From positions 1 to 64,000 of the forward strand of contig CAYXHM010000006.1 in the NCBI GenBank assembly GCA_964464965.1: a stretch of 64,000 nucleotides of DNA, in the 5' to 3' direction. The position numbers and the translations under genes were made by a program. Each line of letters opens with the position of its first letter. The first letter of the stretch is position 1. The notes under the pieces were generated by a model. It made no database searches, was not told where the DNA came from, and saw nothing but the letters and a program-made list of their open reading frames with translations. Positions 9,371 to 17,603 of this stretch are shown piece by piece. This stretch comes from UBA5543 sp964464965 (GTDB lineage: Bacteria > Bacteroidota > Bacteroidia > Chitinophagales > Chitinophagaceae).

Positions 9371-9889
9371 GTGAACCAAATTATGAATGCTAGTACGTCA
9401 CAGCTTGAGGGCGATTTTATACAAATAGTACAGCAGCACCAGCGGCTGGTGTATAAGGTATGCAGCCTGTATACAGATGATGTGGAGGAGCGAAAAGACC
9501 TCTTCCAGGAAATACTGCTGCAGGCATGGAAGGCATACCCCGGCTACCGCGGCGATGCGGCTATAAGTACCTGGCTATACCGTGTAAGCCTGAATACCGC
9601 AATTGGTTATAGGCGCAAGCGCAGCCGCGGTCCGGACATTGTGTACCCGGAACTGCTGCACCACCACCCCGAGGATGTATTGACAGAAACCGACCGTGAA
9701 CAGTATAAGCTGCTGCAACACATGATAGCAGGACTACCGCAGCTTGACAAGGCACTGGTGCTGCTGTACCTGGAAGATAAAAGCTATAATGAGATAGCGG
9801 CCGTCATGGGTATATCGGCGAGTAATGTTGGTACAAGGCTGAACCGTATAAAAGAAAAAATGAAACAACAGGCACAAAAAAAACTATAA
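9371..9889 (+). CDS. ECF-type RNA polymerase sigma factor
   Basis: 172 residues with sigma region 2 (LVYKVCSLYTDD ... RKDLFQEILLQAW, residues 25-55) and region 4 helix-turn-helix (SYNEIAAVMGISASNVGTRL, about 137-156). There is no region 3, as in extracytoplasmic-function sigma factors. The start is GTG 9371 or the ATG at 9383. Sixteen bases downstream begins a membrane protein that may act as its partner or anti-sigma factor, although no known anti-sigma domain is visible. It diverges from citrate synthase. Confidence 0.87.
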   Translation: MNQIMNASTSQLEGDFIQIVQQHQRLVYKVCSLYTDDVEERKDLFQEILLQAWKAYPGYRGDAAISTWLYRVSLNTAIGYRRKRSRGPDIVYPELLHHHPEDVLTETDREQYKLLQHMIAGLPQLDKALVLLYLEDKSYNEIAAVMGISASNVGTRLNRIKEKMKQQAQKKL

Positions 9890-9905
9890 CAACAAAACAA
9901 TAAAA

Positions 9906-10517
9906 ATGGAATTAGAAAAAATGAAACAACTGTGGCAGAAAGTGGATGACGTCATGAACAAGCAACAGTCAATGAACGAAAGCCTTATAAGGCGCATACT
10001 GCAAGAGCGCAACACCGGCAGCCTGAGAAGGTTGGCCAATATGGAATACGCAGGACTATTTACAGGGATTATACTGATGGCTATATTATTGCCACAGGTA
10101 GCCTTTATTACACACGATGCGGGCATATTGGTATGTTTTATATTGGCTAATCTTTGCAGTCTTATAGTTGTGGTTTTTAGCTGGTATAAAATAAAATACC
10201 TGTCTGCAATGGATGCAAGTGTTGAAACAGTAACTGACTTAGCCGAAAAAACAGCACGTTACCACAAAATAATAACCCAGGAGCGTATAGTTATGCTGGC
10301 TCTTGGCCCTGCTATCATTGGTATATATTATGTGGTGGTCAACTATCTGGTAAGGGGCGTAAATATACTTGACAACATAACTCCATACCTGCTTCGCTTT
10401 ATTGTGGCAACTATTATTTATATAATTGCATCTGTGCTATTATACAACAAATACTATTTTAAGCAATTACAGGAAATAAACAAAAACCTGCGCGAGATAT
10501 CGGAGTTTAAAGGATAG
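9906..10517 (+). CDS. Four-TM membrane protein, partner of the ECF sigma factor
   Basis: 203 residues. The soluble N-terminus of about 45 residues is charged (MELEKMKQLWQKVDD) and could contact the sigma factor. Four hydrophobic segments follow, near residues 48-64, 72-92, 122-143 and 155-178, and a charged C-terminal tail (YFKQLQEINKNLREI). The gene is 16 bases from the sigma gene and surely co-transcribed. By position this is where Bacteroidota keep an anti-sigma or sensor protein; the sequence itself shows no named domain, so that role is inference. Confidence 0.72.
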   Translation: MELEKMKQLWQKVDDVMNKQQSMNESLIRRILQERNTGSLRRLANMEYAGLFTGIILMAILLPQVAFITHDAGILVCFILANLCSLIVVVFSWYKIKYLSAMDASVETVTDLAEKTARYHKIITQERIVMLALGPAIIGIYYVVVNYLVRGVNILDNITPYLLRFIVATIIYIIASVLLYNKYYFKQLQEINKNLREISEFKG

Positions 10518-10601
10518 CAGTGTGTGCATAAATATTCCACACCCGATGTTATGATTGTATCAGCCAATCGCTGTAGGTTTATGCAAAATATCGTATTCAA
10601 C

Positions 10602-11501
10602 ATGCGCTTCTCTTCTATATACATGCTAGGCATAGCAGCAGGTCTTGTTTTAGCAGCTATTGGCTGTACAGGTAATGGCAGCACTGAACAGGAAACTACT
10701 GCTGCAGATTCAGCAAAGCAGGCTTATACTGAACTCTATGCTATGGTTGATAGCCTGGCAAAAAAGATTCCGGCAAAGCTGGGCGTAGCGATGCTGAATA
10801 TAGAAACGGGAGATACGTTTTCATACAACGGTTATGAACATATGCCCATGCAAAGCACCTACAAATTTCCGCTGGCGCTGATGGTAATGGACGAGATAGA
10901 TAAGGGCAGGCTTGACCTGCAGGGGGAAACACTCATTAGTAAATCTATGATGGATGAAGAGACCCATAGCCCTCTTCGCGATAAATATGGCATGAAGGAT
11001 GTCCATATTTCCCTGCACGAAATTGTTTACTATACTGTAGCGCAAAGCGATAATATTGGTTGTGACGTGTTGTTCCGGTTGGTGGGTGGACCAGCAAGGG
11101 TCGATTCATTTATGCACGCAAAGGGCTTTAAGGGTATTCAGATCGTATCTACAGAAGCAGAACTGCATGAAGATGTAAACAGGCAGTATGACAACTGGAC
11201 AGAGCCGGTAGAAATGGTGAATATCCTCTCCGCTTTTTATCAGCAGAAACTCATCAGCAAAACAGCTACCGATACATTGAGGAATATCATGGAGCGCACT
11301 ACGGGTGGTGCAGGCCGTATAAAAGGATTATTACCTGCCGGTACAGTTGTAGCCCATAAAACAGGTACCTGCGCCCCTGACGATGGTGTGAATACCATAA
11401 ACGATACAGGGGTAATAACCATGCCCGATGGTAAGCACCTGGCCATCGCTATTTATGTAGCAGATGCCAAAGCAGATATATACCCGCTTGCGAAAAAGTA
11501 A
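10602..11501 (+). CDS. Class A beta-lactamase (PER/CfxA-like, subclass A2), frameshifted C-terminus
   Basis: Secreted serine beta-lactamase, 299 residues as read. Lipoprotein signal with lipobox AAIGC (Cys22). Active-site motifs: Ser85-x-x-Lys88 (STYK), SDN at 149-151, KTG at 253-255, and Glu185-Ala-Glu-Leu-His189, the E166/H170 arrangement of PER-type enzymes. The protein stops at YPLAKK. In the -1 frame, directly after, bases 11492-11557 encode EKVMAQIAKAVYDHQ and a short tail, the normal C-terminal helix of the family. A one-base deletion near 11490 (next to AAAAA) therefore cuts off about 20 residues. ATG 10602 gives the signal peptide directly; the frame is open to 10524. Activity of the cut form is doubtful. 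Confidence 0.85.
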   Translation: MRFSSIYMLGIAAGLVLAAIGCTGNGSTEQETTAADSAKQAYTELYAMVDSLAKKIPAKLGVAMLNIETGDTFSYNGYEHMPMQSTYKFPLALMVMDEIDKGRLDLQGETLISKSMMDEETHSPLRDKYGMKDVHISLHEIVYYTVAQSDNIGCDVLFRLVGGPARVDSFMHAKGFKGIQIVSTEAELHEDVNRQYDNWTEPVEMVNILSAFYQQKLISKTATDTLRNIMERTTGGAGRIKGLLPAGTVVAHKTGTCAPDDGVNTINDTGVITMPDGKHLAIAIYVADAKADIYPLAKK

Positions 11502-11637
11502 TGGCGCAGATAGCCAAAGCAGTTTATGACCACCAGGCTGCTGCACATAACAGGTAATATGGCTGTTCCGGAATTTTTACCTATATTAGAATGACTCCCC
11601 TTTGTGTTATTTTTAATATAAACTCCGGTATTGGCTT

Positions 11638-12633
11638 ATGCCTGTAACAGTTTTTTTATTGTCCTTATTAGTTTTTAGTACCTCGTTGCATGCGCAGCAG
11701 GGGGTGTATGTGCCTGTAGTTCTTACCCCAAAACAGTTTCAGTTGCAGGGCAATGTTGATAGTGTGTACAGCATTACCTACGGCATACAGTTGAACAACA
11801 GGACAATGCCTGATTCTACTGTGTTTGTAGATACGGTATTGTCTAAAAGCAAAGAAACTAAGCTTGTATTTGATAGCATGGGGCGTTTGGTAAACCGTCA
11901 GGTAGATTCTTTTGATATGGGCGGCAAGATGGTACGTAAAAATGAAGAGCGCTATTATTTTGGAGGGGAAAGGCTGATGGCTACAGCAAGCTTTGAAGAT
12001 GGGAAGCTGAAGGATTCAATAAGCCTGTCTTACAACCGAAAGGGGTATATAGACGAGCAGGCACGGTATGACAAACGGCACAGAATACAGGGCTTTGTAC
12101 AATATTTTTACAGGAACGATAAGGTGTTTAATATAAAGCAACGCGATGCAGACAGGAGACAGAAACGTTTCATTCGCATGGAGTACGACTACAGTGGGCG
12201 TATTACAGAAAGGCAGGAGATGGATGAAAATATGCGCGTCGCCGTAACTGTAGAGTATAGCTACGATACTTTGGACGATGGCAGCATACAGGTAAACGAA
12301 TTCAACTATGATGGTGAACGAAATCTAACAGGTATGGACGGCCATATCGTCAATAAGCAGGGGCAACTTGCAGAACTGTCTGAAATAGATGCTGACAAAA
12401 GAATGAAAAGGCAAAGCACCTACACCTATAATGACAGGGGCATTATAGCATCTGAACGTACATTTACTACGATAAAAGAGGGCTATACATTTACCTATGG
12501 GTATGATGAGCAGGGTAACTGGAAAACAAGGCACAGGTTTAGTGAAGGTTTACCCACCGCTAAAACACATAGAGTAATATCGTACAGCACCGGTATACTC
12601 CTTAGTCCGCAGCCCTGTTCAGGAAGGCGTTAA
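11638..12633 (+). CDS. Secreted hypothetical protein with YD-like repeats
   Basis: 331 residues; signal peptide MPVTVFLLSLLVFSTSLHA. The mature chain is rich in Tyr-Asp patterns such as YDYSGRITERQEMDE, YSYDTLDDGS, YTYNDRGI and FTYGYDEQGNW, similar to the short beta-strand repeats of RHS/YD proteins and common in Bacteroidota periplasmic proteins. No enzyme motif. The 3' end overlaps the convergent DUF2461 gene by 32 bases; the last residues (LLSPQPCSGRR) look like antisense of that gene, so the original stop may have been lost or moved. Confidence 0.6.
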   Translation: MPVTVFLLSLLVFSTSLHAQQGVYVPVVLTPKQFQLQGNVDSVYSITYGIQLNNRTMPDSTVFVDTVLSKSKETKLVFDSMGRLVNRQVDSFDMGGKMVRKNEERYYFGGERLMATASFEDGKLKDSISLSYNRKGYIDEQARYDKRHRIQGFVQYFYRNDKVFNIKQRDADRRQKRFIRMEYDYSGRITERQEMDENMRVAVTVEYSYDTLDDGSIQVNEFNYDGERNLTGMDGHIVNKQGQLAELSEIDADKRMKRQSTYTYNDRGIIASERTFTTIKEGYTFTYGYDEQGNWKTRHRFSEGLPTAKTHRVISYSTGILLSPQPCSGRR

Positions 12634-13267
12634 ACGGCACCATCGACTTGTATATACCTGTTACGTGTTTCATGAACCCGTCAGACGTGACCGTCTTATC
12701 ATCGCAGTCGTGCACCAGCATGAAGCTCTTGTATTGCAACAGCCCCAGTTCAGGGTGGTCTTTAGGGAAACCCTTGGGTACTGTTTTCAGCTTCTCGCCT
12801 TTTATCTCATTAAAGTTCTTTTTAAAAGCGGCAGCGTTAATGATTTTCTTAAACTCGGCAGTGTTGTAGTCTATCTCCTGGCGTATCTTACCTATCCATG
12901 GCGATTGTGGCTCGTAAGCACCGCCTGCCAGGAAACTCTTGCCCGGTTCTATATGAATATAATAACCCGCATGGTCGTGAATCTTGCTGGGTGTGTTAGA
13001 AAGGCTTGCACCCATATTTATTTTGTATGGGGTCTTGTCTTTAGAAAAACGTGTATCACGGTATATACGGAAGATAGCCTTTTTTGCTTCCAGCCCGTTT
13101 ATAGACGGGTCGAACTTAGCTATGTTTTTTATCAGCTCGGTTACAAATGCTTCAAAGTCTGCCTTGGCTGTTTCGTAGCGCTTCTTGTTGGCAGTAAACC
13201 ATTCTTTATTATTGTTCCTGGAAAGGTCTTTTAAAAACTTAAAGGTATCGTTGCTGATGGTTGCCAT
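12602..13267 (-). CDS. DUF2461 domain-containing protein
   Basis: 221 residues, full length for the DUF2461 (TIGR02453) family of soluble proteins of unknown function. Family pattern: FKFLKDLSRNNNKEWFTANK (residues 9-28), IFRIYRDTRFSKDKTPYK, HDHAGYYIHIEPG, and LLQYKSFMLVH near the end. Start ATG 13267 chosen because the family begins with the FLKDL helix; the frame is open to 13312. Convergent with the YD-like gene, with a 32-base overlap. Confidence 0.85.
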   Translation of the reverse strand: MATISNDTFKFLKDLSRNNNKEWFTANKKRYETAKADFEAFVTELIKNIAKFDPSINGLEAKKAIFRIYRDTRFSKDKTPYKINMGASLSNTPSKIHDHAGYYIHIEPGKSFLAGGAYEPQSPWIGKIRQEIDYNTAEFKKIINAAAFKKNFNEIKGEKLKTVPKGFPKDHPELGLLQYKSFMLVHDCDDKTVTSDGFMKHVTGIYKSMVPFNAFLNRAAD

Positions 13268-13407
13268 GCAGTGTTGTTTTAAAAAACTAAGATAAGGAGA
13301 TTTTACCTGCATTTCATGAATAGCATTTTGTTAAGCTTTCAATTTAAATTGTTAACGACGAATATTTTATTTGGAGAGAATAGTTTCATTGATGTAATAT
13401 TGCAGCC

Positions 13408-13482
13408 ATGAACCAGATGCATAAACATAGCTGTAAGTGTAAACGTAATCCCTGCCGGGGGCTATGTGCGTGCATGGTGTAA
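13408..13482 (+). CDS. Putative leader peptide, Cys-rich, 24 residues
   Basis: Short open frame ATG 13408 to TAA 13482, beginning MNQMHKHSCKCKRN. Five of 24 residues are Cys (positions 9, 11, 16, 20, 22), with two His and five Lys/Arg. It ends 28 bases before a perfect terminator hairpin that precedes the thioesterase gene. The stretch TGCCGGGGG (13453-13461), inside this frame, can pair with CCCCCGGTA of the terminator's 5' arm, giving a competing antiterminator. This is the layout of an amino-acid attenuator whose ribosome would stall at Cys codons. Translation is not shown by the sequence; no Shine-Dalgarno is seen, as usual in this phylum. Confidence 0.5.
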   Translation: MNQMHKHSCKCKRNPCRGLCACMV

Positions 13483-13510
13483 TCTTATTACAATCAAACA
13501 CATTCAATAC

Positions 13511-13544
13511 GCCCCCCGGTACTACACCGGGGGGCATTTTTTTT
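13511..13544 (+). terminator. Attenuator-type terminator before thioesterase gene
   Basis: Perfect ten-base-pair G/C stem (13511-13520 with 13526-13535), five-base loop, then a run of eight T just before the ATG at 13545. Its position between the short Cys-rich frame and the thioesterase start, and the ability of its 5' arm to pair with 13453-13461, point to conditional termination. Confidence 0.8.
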
Positions 13545-13982
13545 ATGACCGAAAACACAGGTAGGATAATGAAGCTGATAAACAAGAAGATATGTATGGG
13601 CAAAGACATAGGCATACACGGCAATATGTTTGGCGGCATACTTATGGCATGGATAGACGAAGCTGCTGCTGCATTTGCAACAGAGTATTGCTACACGCCC
13701 AATATGGTGACACTGAAGGTTGGTGAACTGCGGTTTAAGAAACCGATAAAGGTAGGCAATCACATAAGGGTGTATGGGGAAGTGGCTCATTTAGGCACAA
13801 CATCCATCACGCTGGATATAGATGTGAGGAAGTATAACCTGTACAGTGGGGTAGAGACGGTTGTCTGCACTACGTCTATCACATTTGTGCGTATAGACGA
13901 TGATGGTAACCCTACGCCTATAGGCGATAGTGTGAAGAAAAGGCATGAAGAACTTTTGGCATTACAGGTAGCATTAGGATAA
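13545..13982 (+). CDS. Hotdog-fold acyl-CoA thioesterase
   Basis: 145 residues from ATG 13545 (or 137 from ATG 13569, where family similarity starts with MKLINKKICMGKD). Hydrolyses acyl-CoA to free acid and CoA. Hotdog features: HGNMFGGILMAWIDEAAAAFA, the central helix with its Asp, then the beta strands VTLKVGELRFKKPIKVGN and TTSITLDIDVRKYN. Similar to YciA/cytosolic acyl-CoA hydrolases. The gene is preceded directly by a terminator hairpin and a Cys-rich leader frame, suggesting attenuation. It is convergent with the DUF922 gene. Confidence 0.85.
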   Translation: MTENTGRIMKLINKKICMGKDIGIHGNMFGGILMAWIDEAAAAFATEYCYTPNMVTLKVGELRFKKPIKVGNHIRVYGEVAHLGTTSITLDIDVRKYNLYSGVETVVCTTSITFVRIDDDGNPTPIGDSVKKRHEELLALQVALG

Positions 13983-13992
13983 TGTATACAGC

Positions 13993-14022
13993 GCTATTAA
14001 CCTGCGTTTGCGGGTTAATAGC
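13993..14022. terminator. Hairpin between convergent genes
   Basis: Inverted repeat GCTATTAACC ... GGGTTAATAGC that overlaps the stop codon of the DUF922 gene and follows the thioesterase stop. No T-run on either strand, so its termination role is uncertain. Confidence 0.45.
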
Positions 14023-15055
14023 ACTTCTGCCTGCTCATCAGTTCGTCAGTCTTTTTATTCCATGCATCCTGCTCTTTGGCTATGGTGCCATGTTCCGTTT
14101 CGCGGTCGTAGGTGTTTTGCATCTCTGTACCTTCATCTTCTATTTTCCTCAACAGGTCTCTTAGCTCTGTTTTATATCCCTCTGGTGTAAAGGTGGTTTT
14201 CTCTATACGTTCCTTCAGTTCGCAGGCCTTTAGTGCCGTTATGTCAAAGTGTTTTTGCTCGTGCAGCAGTGTAATAGGGTTTTTGCCATTCTCTTTCATC
14301 CACGAGCGTGACTTATCAAAGTAGATGGACACCACAACGCTTACTTTTGTACTATTGTGCAGGGTAGATGATTCTATTTCCATACCCACGCCACTCATGG
14401 TAGCTGCAGCACCGGGGCTGCTCTCGTCAGGTCTGCCTTTAAAATCTGCAATGGTCAGCCTGCGCGATGTAGTATAAGGAATATGCTCACTTTTATCCGT
14501 AGTTTTTGCCAGTATTACATTTACTTCTACACTGGGCTTAGGACTGATGGTTCCCTTATTAGTTTCCAGCCATTTGTCAAAAGTCTGGAAATTGCTGATG
14601 ATATTCTCCCTTATCATTTTATCTATATAACTCTGCGCTTCACCCATAGACTGTGCGAAGCTGCTGCCGTTATATTCCACCAGTTTTGCATCACCGCTAT
14701 AGTAGGTAATGCCCATGTTCAGGTCAAACTGCCTTTTACGCCCTACCTGTTTTTCAGTTATGTCAAACCTGTTTAGCTGCATGGTTACAGGTAGGGTGTT
14801 TTTGTCCTGGGTAACGTTTTTATCCAGGTACATCATCAGTGCTGCCGCAACACCGCCTTCCAGGTCAACACGGCCATCACTAAGCCTGCCCAGTTGTTGT
14901 GTATTTGCCCGCTTGTCCTGCACGGCAACTATATGAAAGTTGACAGGTTTATAACCGGCTTTTATGTCAGACAGTGTGATTGTAGTAGCCTGCTGTGCTA
15001 TACAAGGCAGCTGGAACAGTAATTGCAATATGCTTATTATAGAAAATATCCGCAT
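14015..15055 (-). CDS. DUF922-type secreted Zn-dependent protease candidate
   Basis: 346 residues; signal peptide MRIFSIISILQLLFQLPCIA. The C-terminal half holds the DUF922 pattern: RRLTIADFKGRPDE (about 200-213), FDKSRSWMKE, and the zinc-ligand motif HEQKHFD (about 269-275), followed by a helical, charged tail. DUF922 proteins are predicted metalloproteases; no substrate is known. The N-terminal half (SDIKAGYKPVNFHIVAV) is not recognised. Single gene, periplasmic or secreted by its signal peptide. Confidence 0.7.
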   Translation of the reverse strand: MRIFSIISILQLLFQLPCIAQQATTITLSDIKAGYKPVNFHIVAVQDKRANTQQLGRLSDGRVDLEGGVAAALMMYLDKNVTQDKNTLPVTMQLNRFDITEKQVGRKRQFDLNMGITYYSGDAKLVEYNGSSFAQSMGEAQSYIDKMIRENIISNFQTFDKWLETNKGTISPKPSVEVNVILAKTTDKSEHIPYTTSRRLTIADFKGRPDESSPGAAATMSGVGMEIESSTLHNSTKVSVVVSIYFDKSRSWMKENGKNPITLLHEQKHFDITALKACELKERIEKTTFTPEGYKTELRDLLRKIEDEGTEMQNTYDRETEHGTIAKEQDAWNKKTDELMSRQKCY

Positions 15056-15206
15056 TGTTACGGGGTTGATAAAGTAAAATAACGATTTAATGCTCTGTTA
15101 CCCTATGCTATGCATGTTAAACTTATGTCAATCGGGCGGATTTTATACAGGTTGAGAGTAAGAACTAGCCCCGGCTTATTATATAATGATTAACAGGGTA
15201 ATACCT

Positions 15207-15214
15207 TAACTTTG
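15207..15214 (+). promoter_or_regulatory. Probable -7 element of the Bax-inhibitor-1 gene
   Basis: TAACTTTG fits TAnnTTTG, 33 bases before the ATG. No clear TTG at the -33 spacing. Confidence 0.4.
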
Positions 15215-15247
15215 CGCTATATTAGCATAAAATGAATTATCATAAAC

Positions 15248-15991
15248 ATGGAAGATAACAATCAGCAATTCAACAACTACACGGTAGTAGATAGTACCGT
15301 AAAAACGGGAGCATTAACCAAAACATTCATGGCAAATGTCTTTATATGGATGTTTGCCGCATTGGCAATTTCTGCCGTTATGGCTTATGTGTTCGCAAGT
15401 AATGCATACCTGATGAGCTTCCTCGTAACAGAAACAGGATTAAGCATTTTGGGCTGGATAGTAATGCTTGCCCCACTTGGTTTTGTGTTTTCTATGTCTT
15501 TGGGCTACAATAAGCTCTCCGCACCTGCTATGACAGGCCTGTTCCTGCTGTATGCAGCAGTAAATGGTATTTCATTCAGCTTTATATTGCTCACATATAC
15601 GGCGGGTTCTATCGTGGGTTGCTTTGCCGCGGCAGCTGCTATGTTTGGTATCATGGCCGTATTGGGTTATACCACTAAGCAAGACCTGACAAGCTTTGGC
15701 AGGTTGATGATGATGGGCCTGATAGGTATCATTATAGCAACTGTCATTAACTGGTTCCTTGGTAGCGAGCGTATGGATTATATCATCAGTATAATAGGCG
15801 TTGCGGTGTTTACAGGCCTTACAGCTTACGACGTGCAAAAGCTGAAACGCATAGGCATGGGTATTGAGCAGGAAGGTACACCTGCAGTGGGCGTAAAGAA
15901 GGCAGCCATATTTGGTGCGCTTAGCCTGTACCTTGATTTTATAATGATATTCATATACCTGCTACGCCTGTTTGGTGGCAGAAGGGATTAA
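15248..15991 (+). CDS. Bax inhibitor-1/YccA family membrane protein
   Basis: 247 residues with about 45 soluble N-terminal residues and seven membrane segments. Family traits: FMANVFIWMFAALAISAVMAY (TM1), TGLFLLYAAVNGISFSFILLTY, and the conserved C-terminal TGLTAYDVQKLKR plus LYLDFIMIFIYLLRLFG, whose Asp residues form the di-aspartyl pH/calcium site in BsYetJ. Bacterial members are calcium-leak channels or act with membrane protein quality control (FtsH). Located in the inner membrane. Single gene with its own terminator. Confidence 0.92.
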   Translation: MEDNNQQFNNYTVVDSTVKTGALTKTFMANVFIWMFAALAISAVMAYVFASNAYLMSFLVTETGLSILGWIVMLAPLGFVFSMSLGYNKLSAPAMTGLFLLYAAVNGISFSFILLTYTAGSIVGCFAAAAAMFGIMAVLGYTTKQDLTSFGRLMMMGLIGIIIATVINWFLGSERMDYIISIIGVAVFTGLTAYDVQKLKRIGMGIEQEGTPAVGVKKAAIFGALSLYLDFIMIFIYLLRLFGGRRD

Positions 15992-16010
15992 TCACCTTAC
16001 ATAACATAAG

Positions 16011-16042
16011 AAAAGCGCCGCTACATTGTAACGGCGCTTTTT
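16011..16042. terminator. Bidirectional terminator
   Basis: Stem AAAAGCGCCG (16011-16020) with CGGCGCTTTT (16032-16041) and a T-run; serves the Bax-inhibitor-1 gene and, on the other strand, the acyl-CoA dehydrogenase gene. Confidence 0.85.
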
Positions 16043-16063
16043 AGTATAAGTAATTTGGTATCG

Positions 16064-17242
16064 CTATTTGAAAGCGTTGATGCCGGTTACGTCCATACCT
16101 GTTATCAGCAGGTGTATATCGTGTGTACCCTCGTAGGTAACTACAGACTCCAGGTTCATCATATGGCGCATAATACTGAATTCTCCTGTTATGCCCATAC
16201 CGCCTAATATCTGCCTTGCTTCACGGGCAATGTTCAGTGCTATCTCGCAACTGTTGCGTTTAGCCATAGATATCTGTGCAGGTGTAGCGCGGTCCTCATC
16301 GCGCAGCTTGCCCAGACGCCATACCAGTAGCTGGCCTTTTGTTATCTCTGTTATCATTTCGGCCAGTTTCTTTTGTGTCAACTGGAAACCTGCTATCGGT
16401 TTACCAAACTGCTCACGTTGCTTGGCATAACGCAGGGCTGTATCGTAACAATCCATAGCACAACCCAATGCACCCCATGCTATACCGAACCTTGCGCTGG
16501 AAAGGCAACCCAACGGGCCTTTCAATCCTTTTATTTCGGGGAATATATTTGCTTTAGGCACTTTTACATTATCAAATACCAGTTCTCCCGTAGCAGATGC
16601 TCTTAAAGACCATTTGCCATGTGTTGTAGGTGTTGTAAAGCCTTCCATGCCACGTTCCACTACCAATCCGCGTATATCGCCGTTCTCGTCTTTAGCCCAC
16701 ACTACTGCTATATCAGCAAACGGGGCATTAGATATCCACATTTTAGCGCCATTCAGTATAACGTGGTCACCAGCGTCTTTGAAGTTGGTGGTCATGCCGG
16801 CTGGGTTTGAACCATGGTCAGGTTCTGTCAGGCCGAAGCAGCCCATCATTTCGCCCGTAGCCAGTTTTGGCAGGTATTTCATTTTCTGCTCTTCCGTACC
16901 ATATTTATAAATGGGGAACATAACCAATGAACCCTGTACAGATGCGGTAGAACGTACACCTGAATCACCCCGCTCCAATTCTTGCATCATCAGGCCGTAA
17001 GTAGTGTAGTCAAGGCCTGCACCGCCATATTTGGCAGGTACAAATGGCCCGAAGCATCCCTGGTCGCCCAGTCCTTTTATAATCTGGCTGGGAAATTCTG
17101 CCTTTTGGGCATATTCTTCTATAATGGGGGATATGTCTTTTTTTACGAAAGCCCGTACAGAATCGCGTATTAGCTTCTGTTCGTCTGTCAATAATTCATC
17201 TACCAGGTAGTAGTCTGGATGTTGATACAGGTCTTTTTGCAT
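16064..17242 (-). CDS. Acyl-CoA dehydrogenase, glutaryl-CoA dehydrogenase-like
   Basis: 392-residue flavoenzyme that oxidises an acyl-CoA at C2-C3 with transfer of electrons to ETF. Motifs: CFGLTEPDHGSNPAGM, the FAD/substrate segment, KMWISNAPFADIAVVWAKDE, ARFGIAWGALGCAMDCYDTA, QLTQKKLAEMITEI, and the catalytic base Glu371 in TYEGTHDIH. The WGALG and EGTHDIH segments are those of the glutaryl-CoA dehydrogenase branch, so glutaryl-CoA (lysine/tryptophan breakdown) is a plausible substrate, though Bacteroidota members may have other ones. ATG 17242 starts MQKDLYQHPDYY; the open frame reaches 17374 without added similarity. Confidence 0.9.
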   Translation of the reverse strand: MQKDLYQHPDYYLVDELLTDEQKLIRDSVRAFVKKDISPIIEEYAQKAEFPSQIIKGLGDQGCFGPFVPAKYGGAGLDYTTYGLMMQELERGDSGVRSTASVQGSLVMFPIYKYGTEEQKMKYLPKLATGEMMGCFGLTEPDHGSNPAGMTTNFKDAGDHVILNGAKMWISNAPFADIAVVWAKDENGDIRGLVVERGMEGFTTPTTHGKWSLRASATGELVFDNVKVPKANIFPEIKGLKGPLGCLSSARFGIAWGALGCAMDCYDTALRYAKQREQFGKPIAGFQLTQKKLAEMITEITKGQLLVWRLGKLRDEDRATPAQISMAKRNSCEIALNIAREARQILGGMGITGEFSIMRHMMNLESVVTYEGTHDIHLLITGMDVTGINAFK

Positions 17243-17603
17243 GAAAAGTGTTAAAGTTGACGTTAATATGACCCGCAAAGCTACCAAATTTGACAGAGGA
17301 AATATACTTTTGCAGACGGATTTGGTGTGTAAATAGAAAATGCCCCTGTTTATAACAGCATAGAGGAAATCCATAACTCCGTAACATACTATCCTGTAAT
17401 GGTTTTAAGTTATTAAACGGTGTAGAATAGATGCCTGTTGCCAATTATTGCTGAAAACTGGAACGTTATTTGCGGAGAATAAGGGACAAATGAAATTAGG
17501 CATTTATTTTGAAAAGCGAACAAACTAATAAAAATATTTGTTCGTCTATATGGAGCAGGATTATTACATTAGTAAACTATATATTTTTTAAATATCAATT
17601 ATT
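17243..17603. other. Divergent intergenic region with inverted repeat
   Basis: 361 bases between the acyl-CoA dehydrogenase (minus) and the primary sigma factor (plus) with no gene I can support. The one striking element is an inverted repeat CGAACAAA (17517-17524) / TTTGTTCG (17537-17544) separated by 12 A/T-rich bases, 60 bases before the sigma-factor start. It lacks a T-run after it, so an operator or an RNA stem in the rpoD leader is more likely than a terminator. The rest is A/T-rich promoter-like sequence. Confidence 0.5.

Noticed and set aside
12665..13234. 189-residue plus-strand open frame
   Set aside because: Antisense to the DUF2461 gene and Cys/Phe-rich; no support.
13993..14022. 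Hairpin as a clear rho-independent terminator
   Set aside because: The stem is good but neither strand has a T-run and it overlaps a stop codon; kept only as a low-confidence feature.
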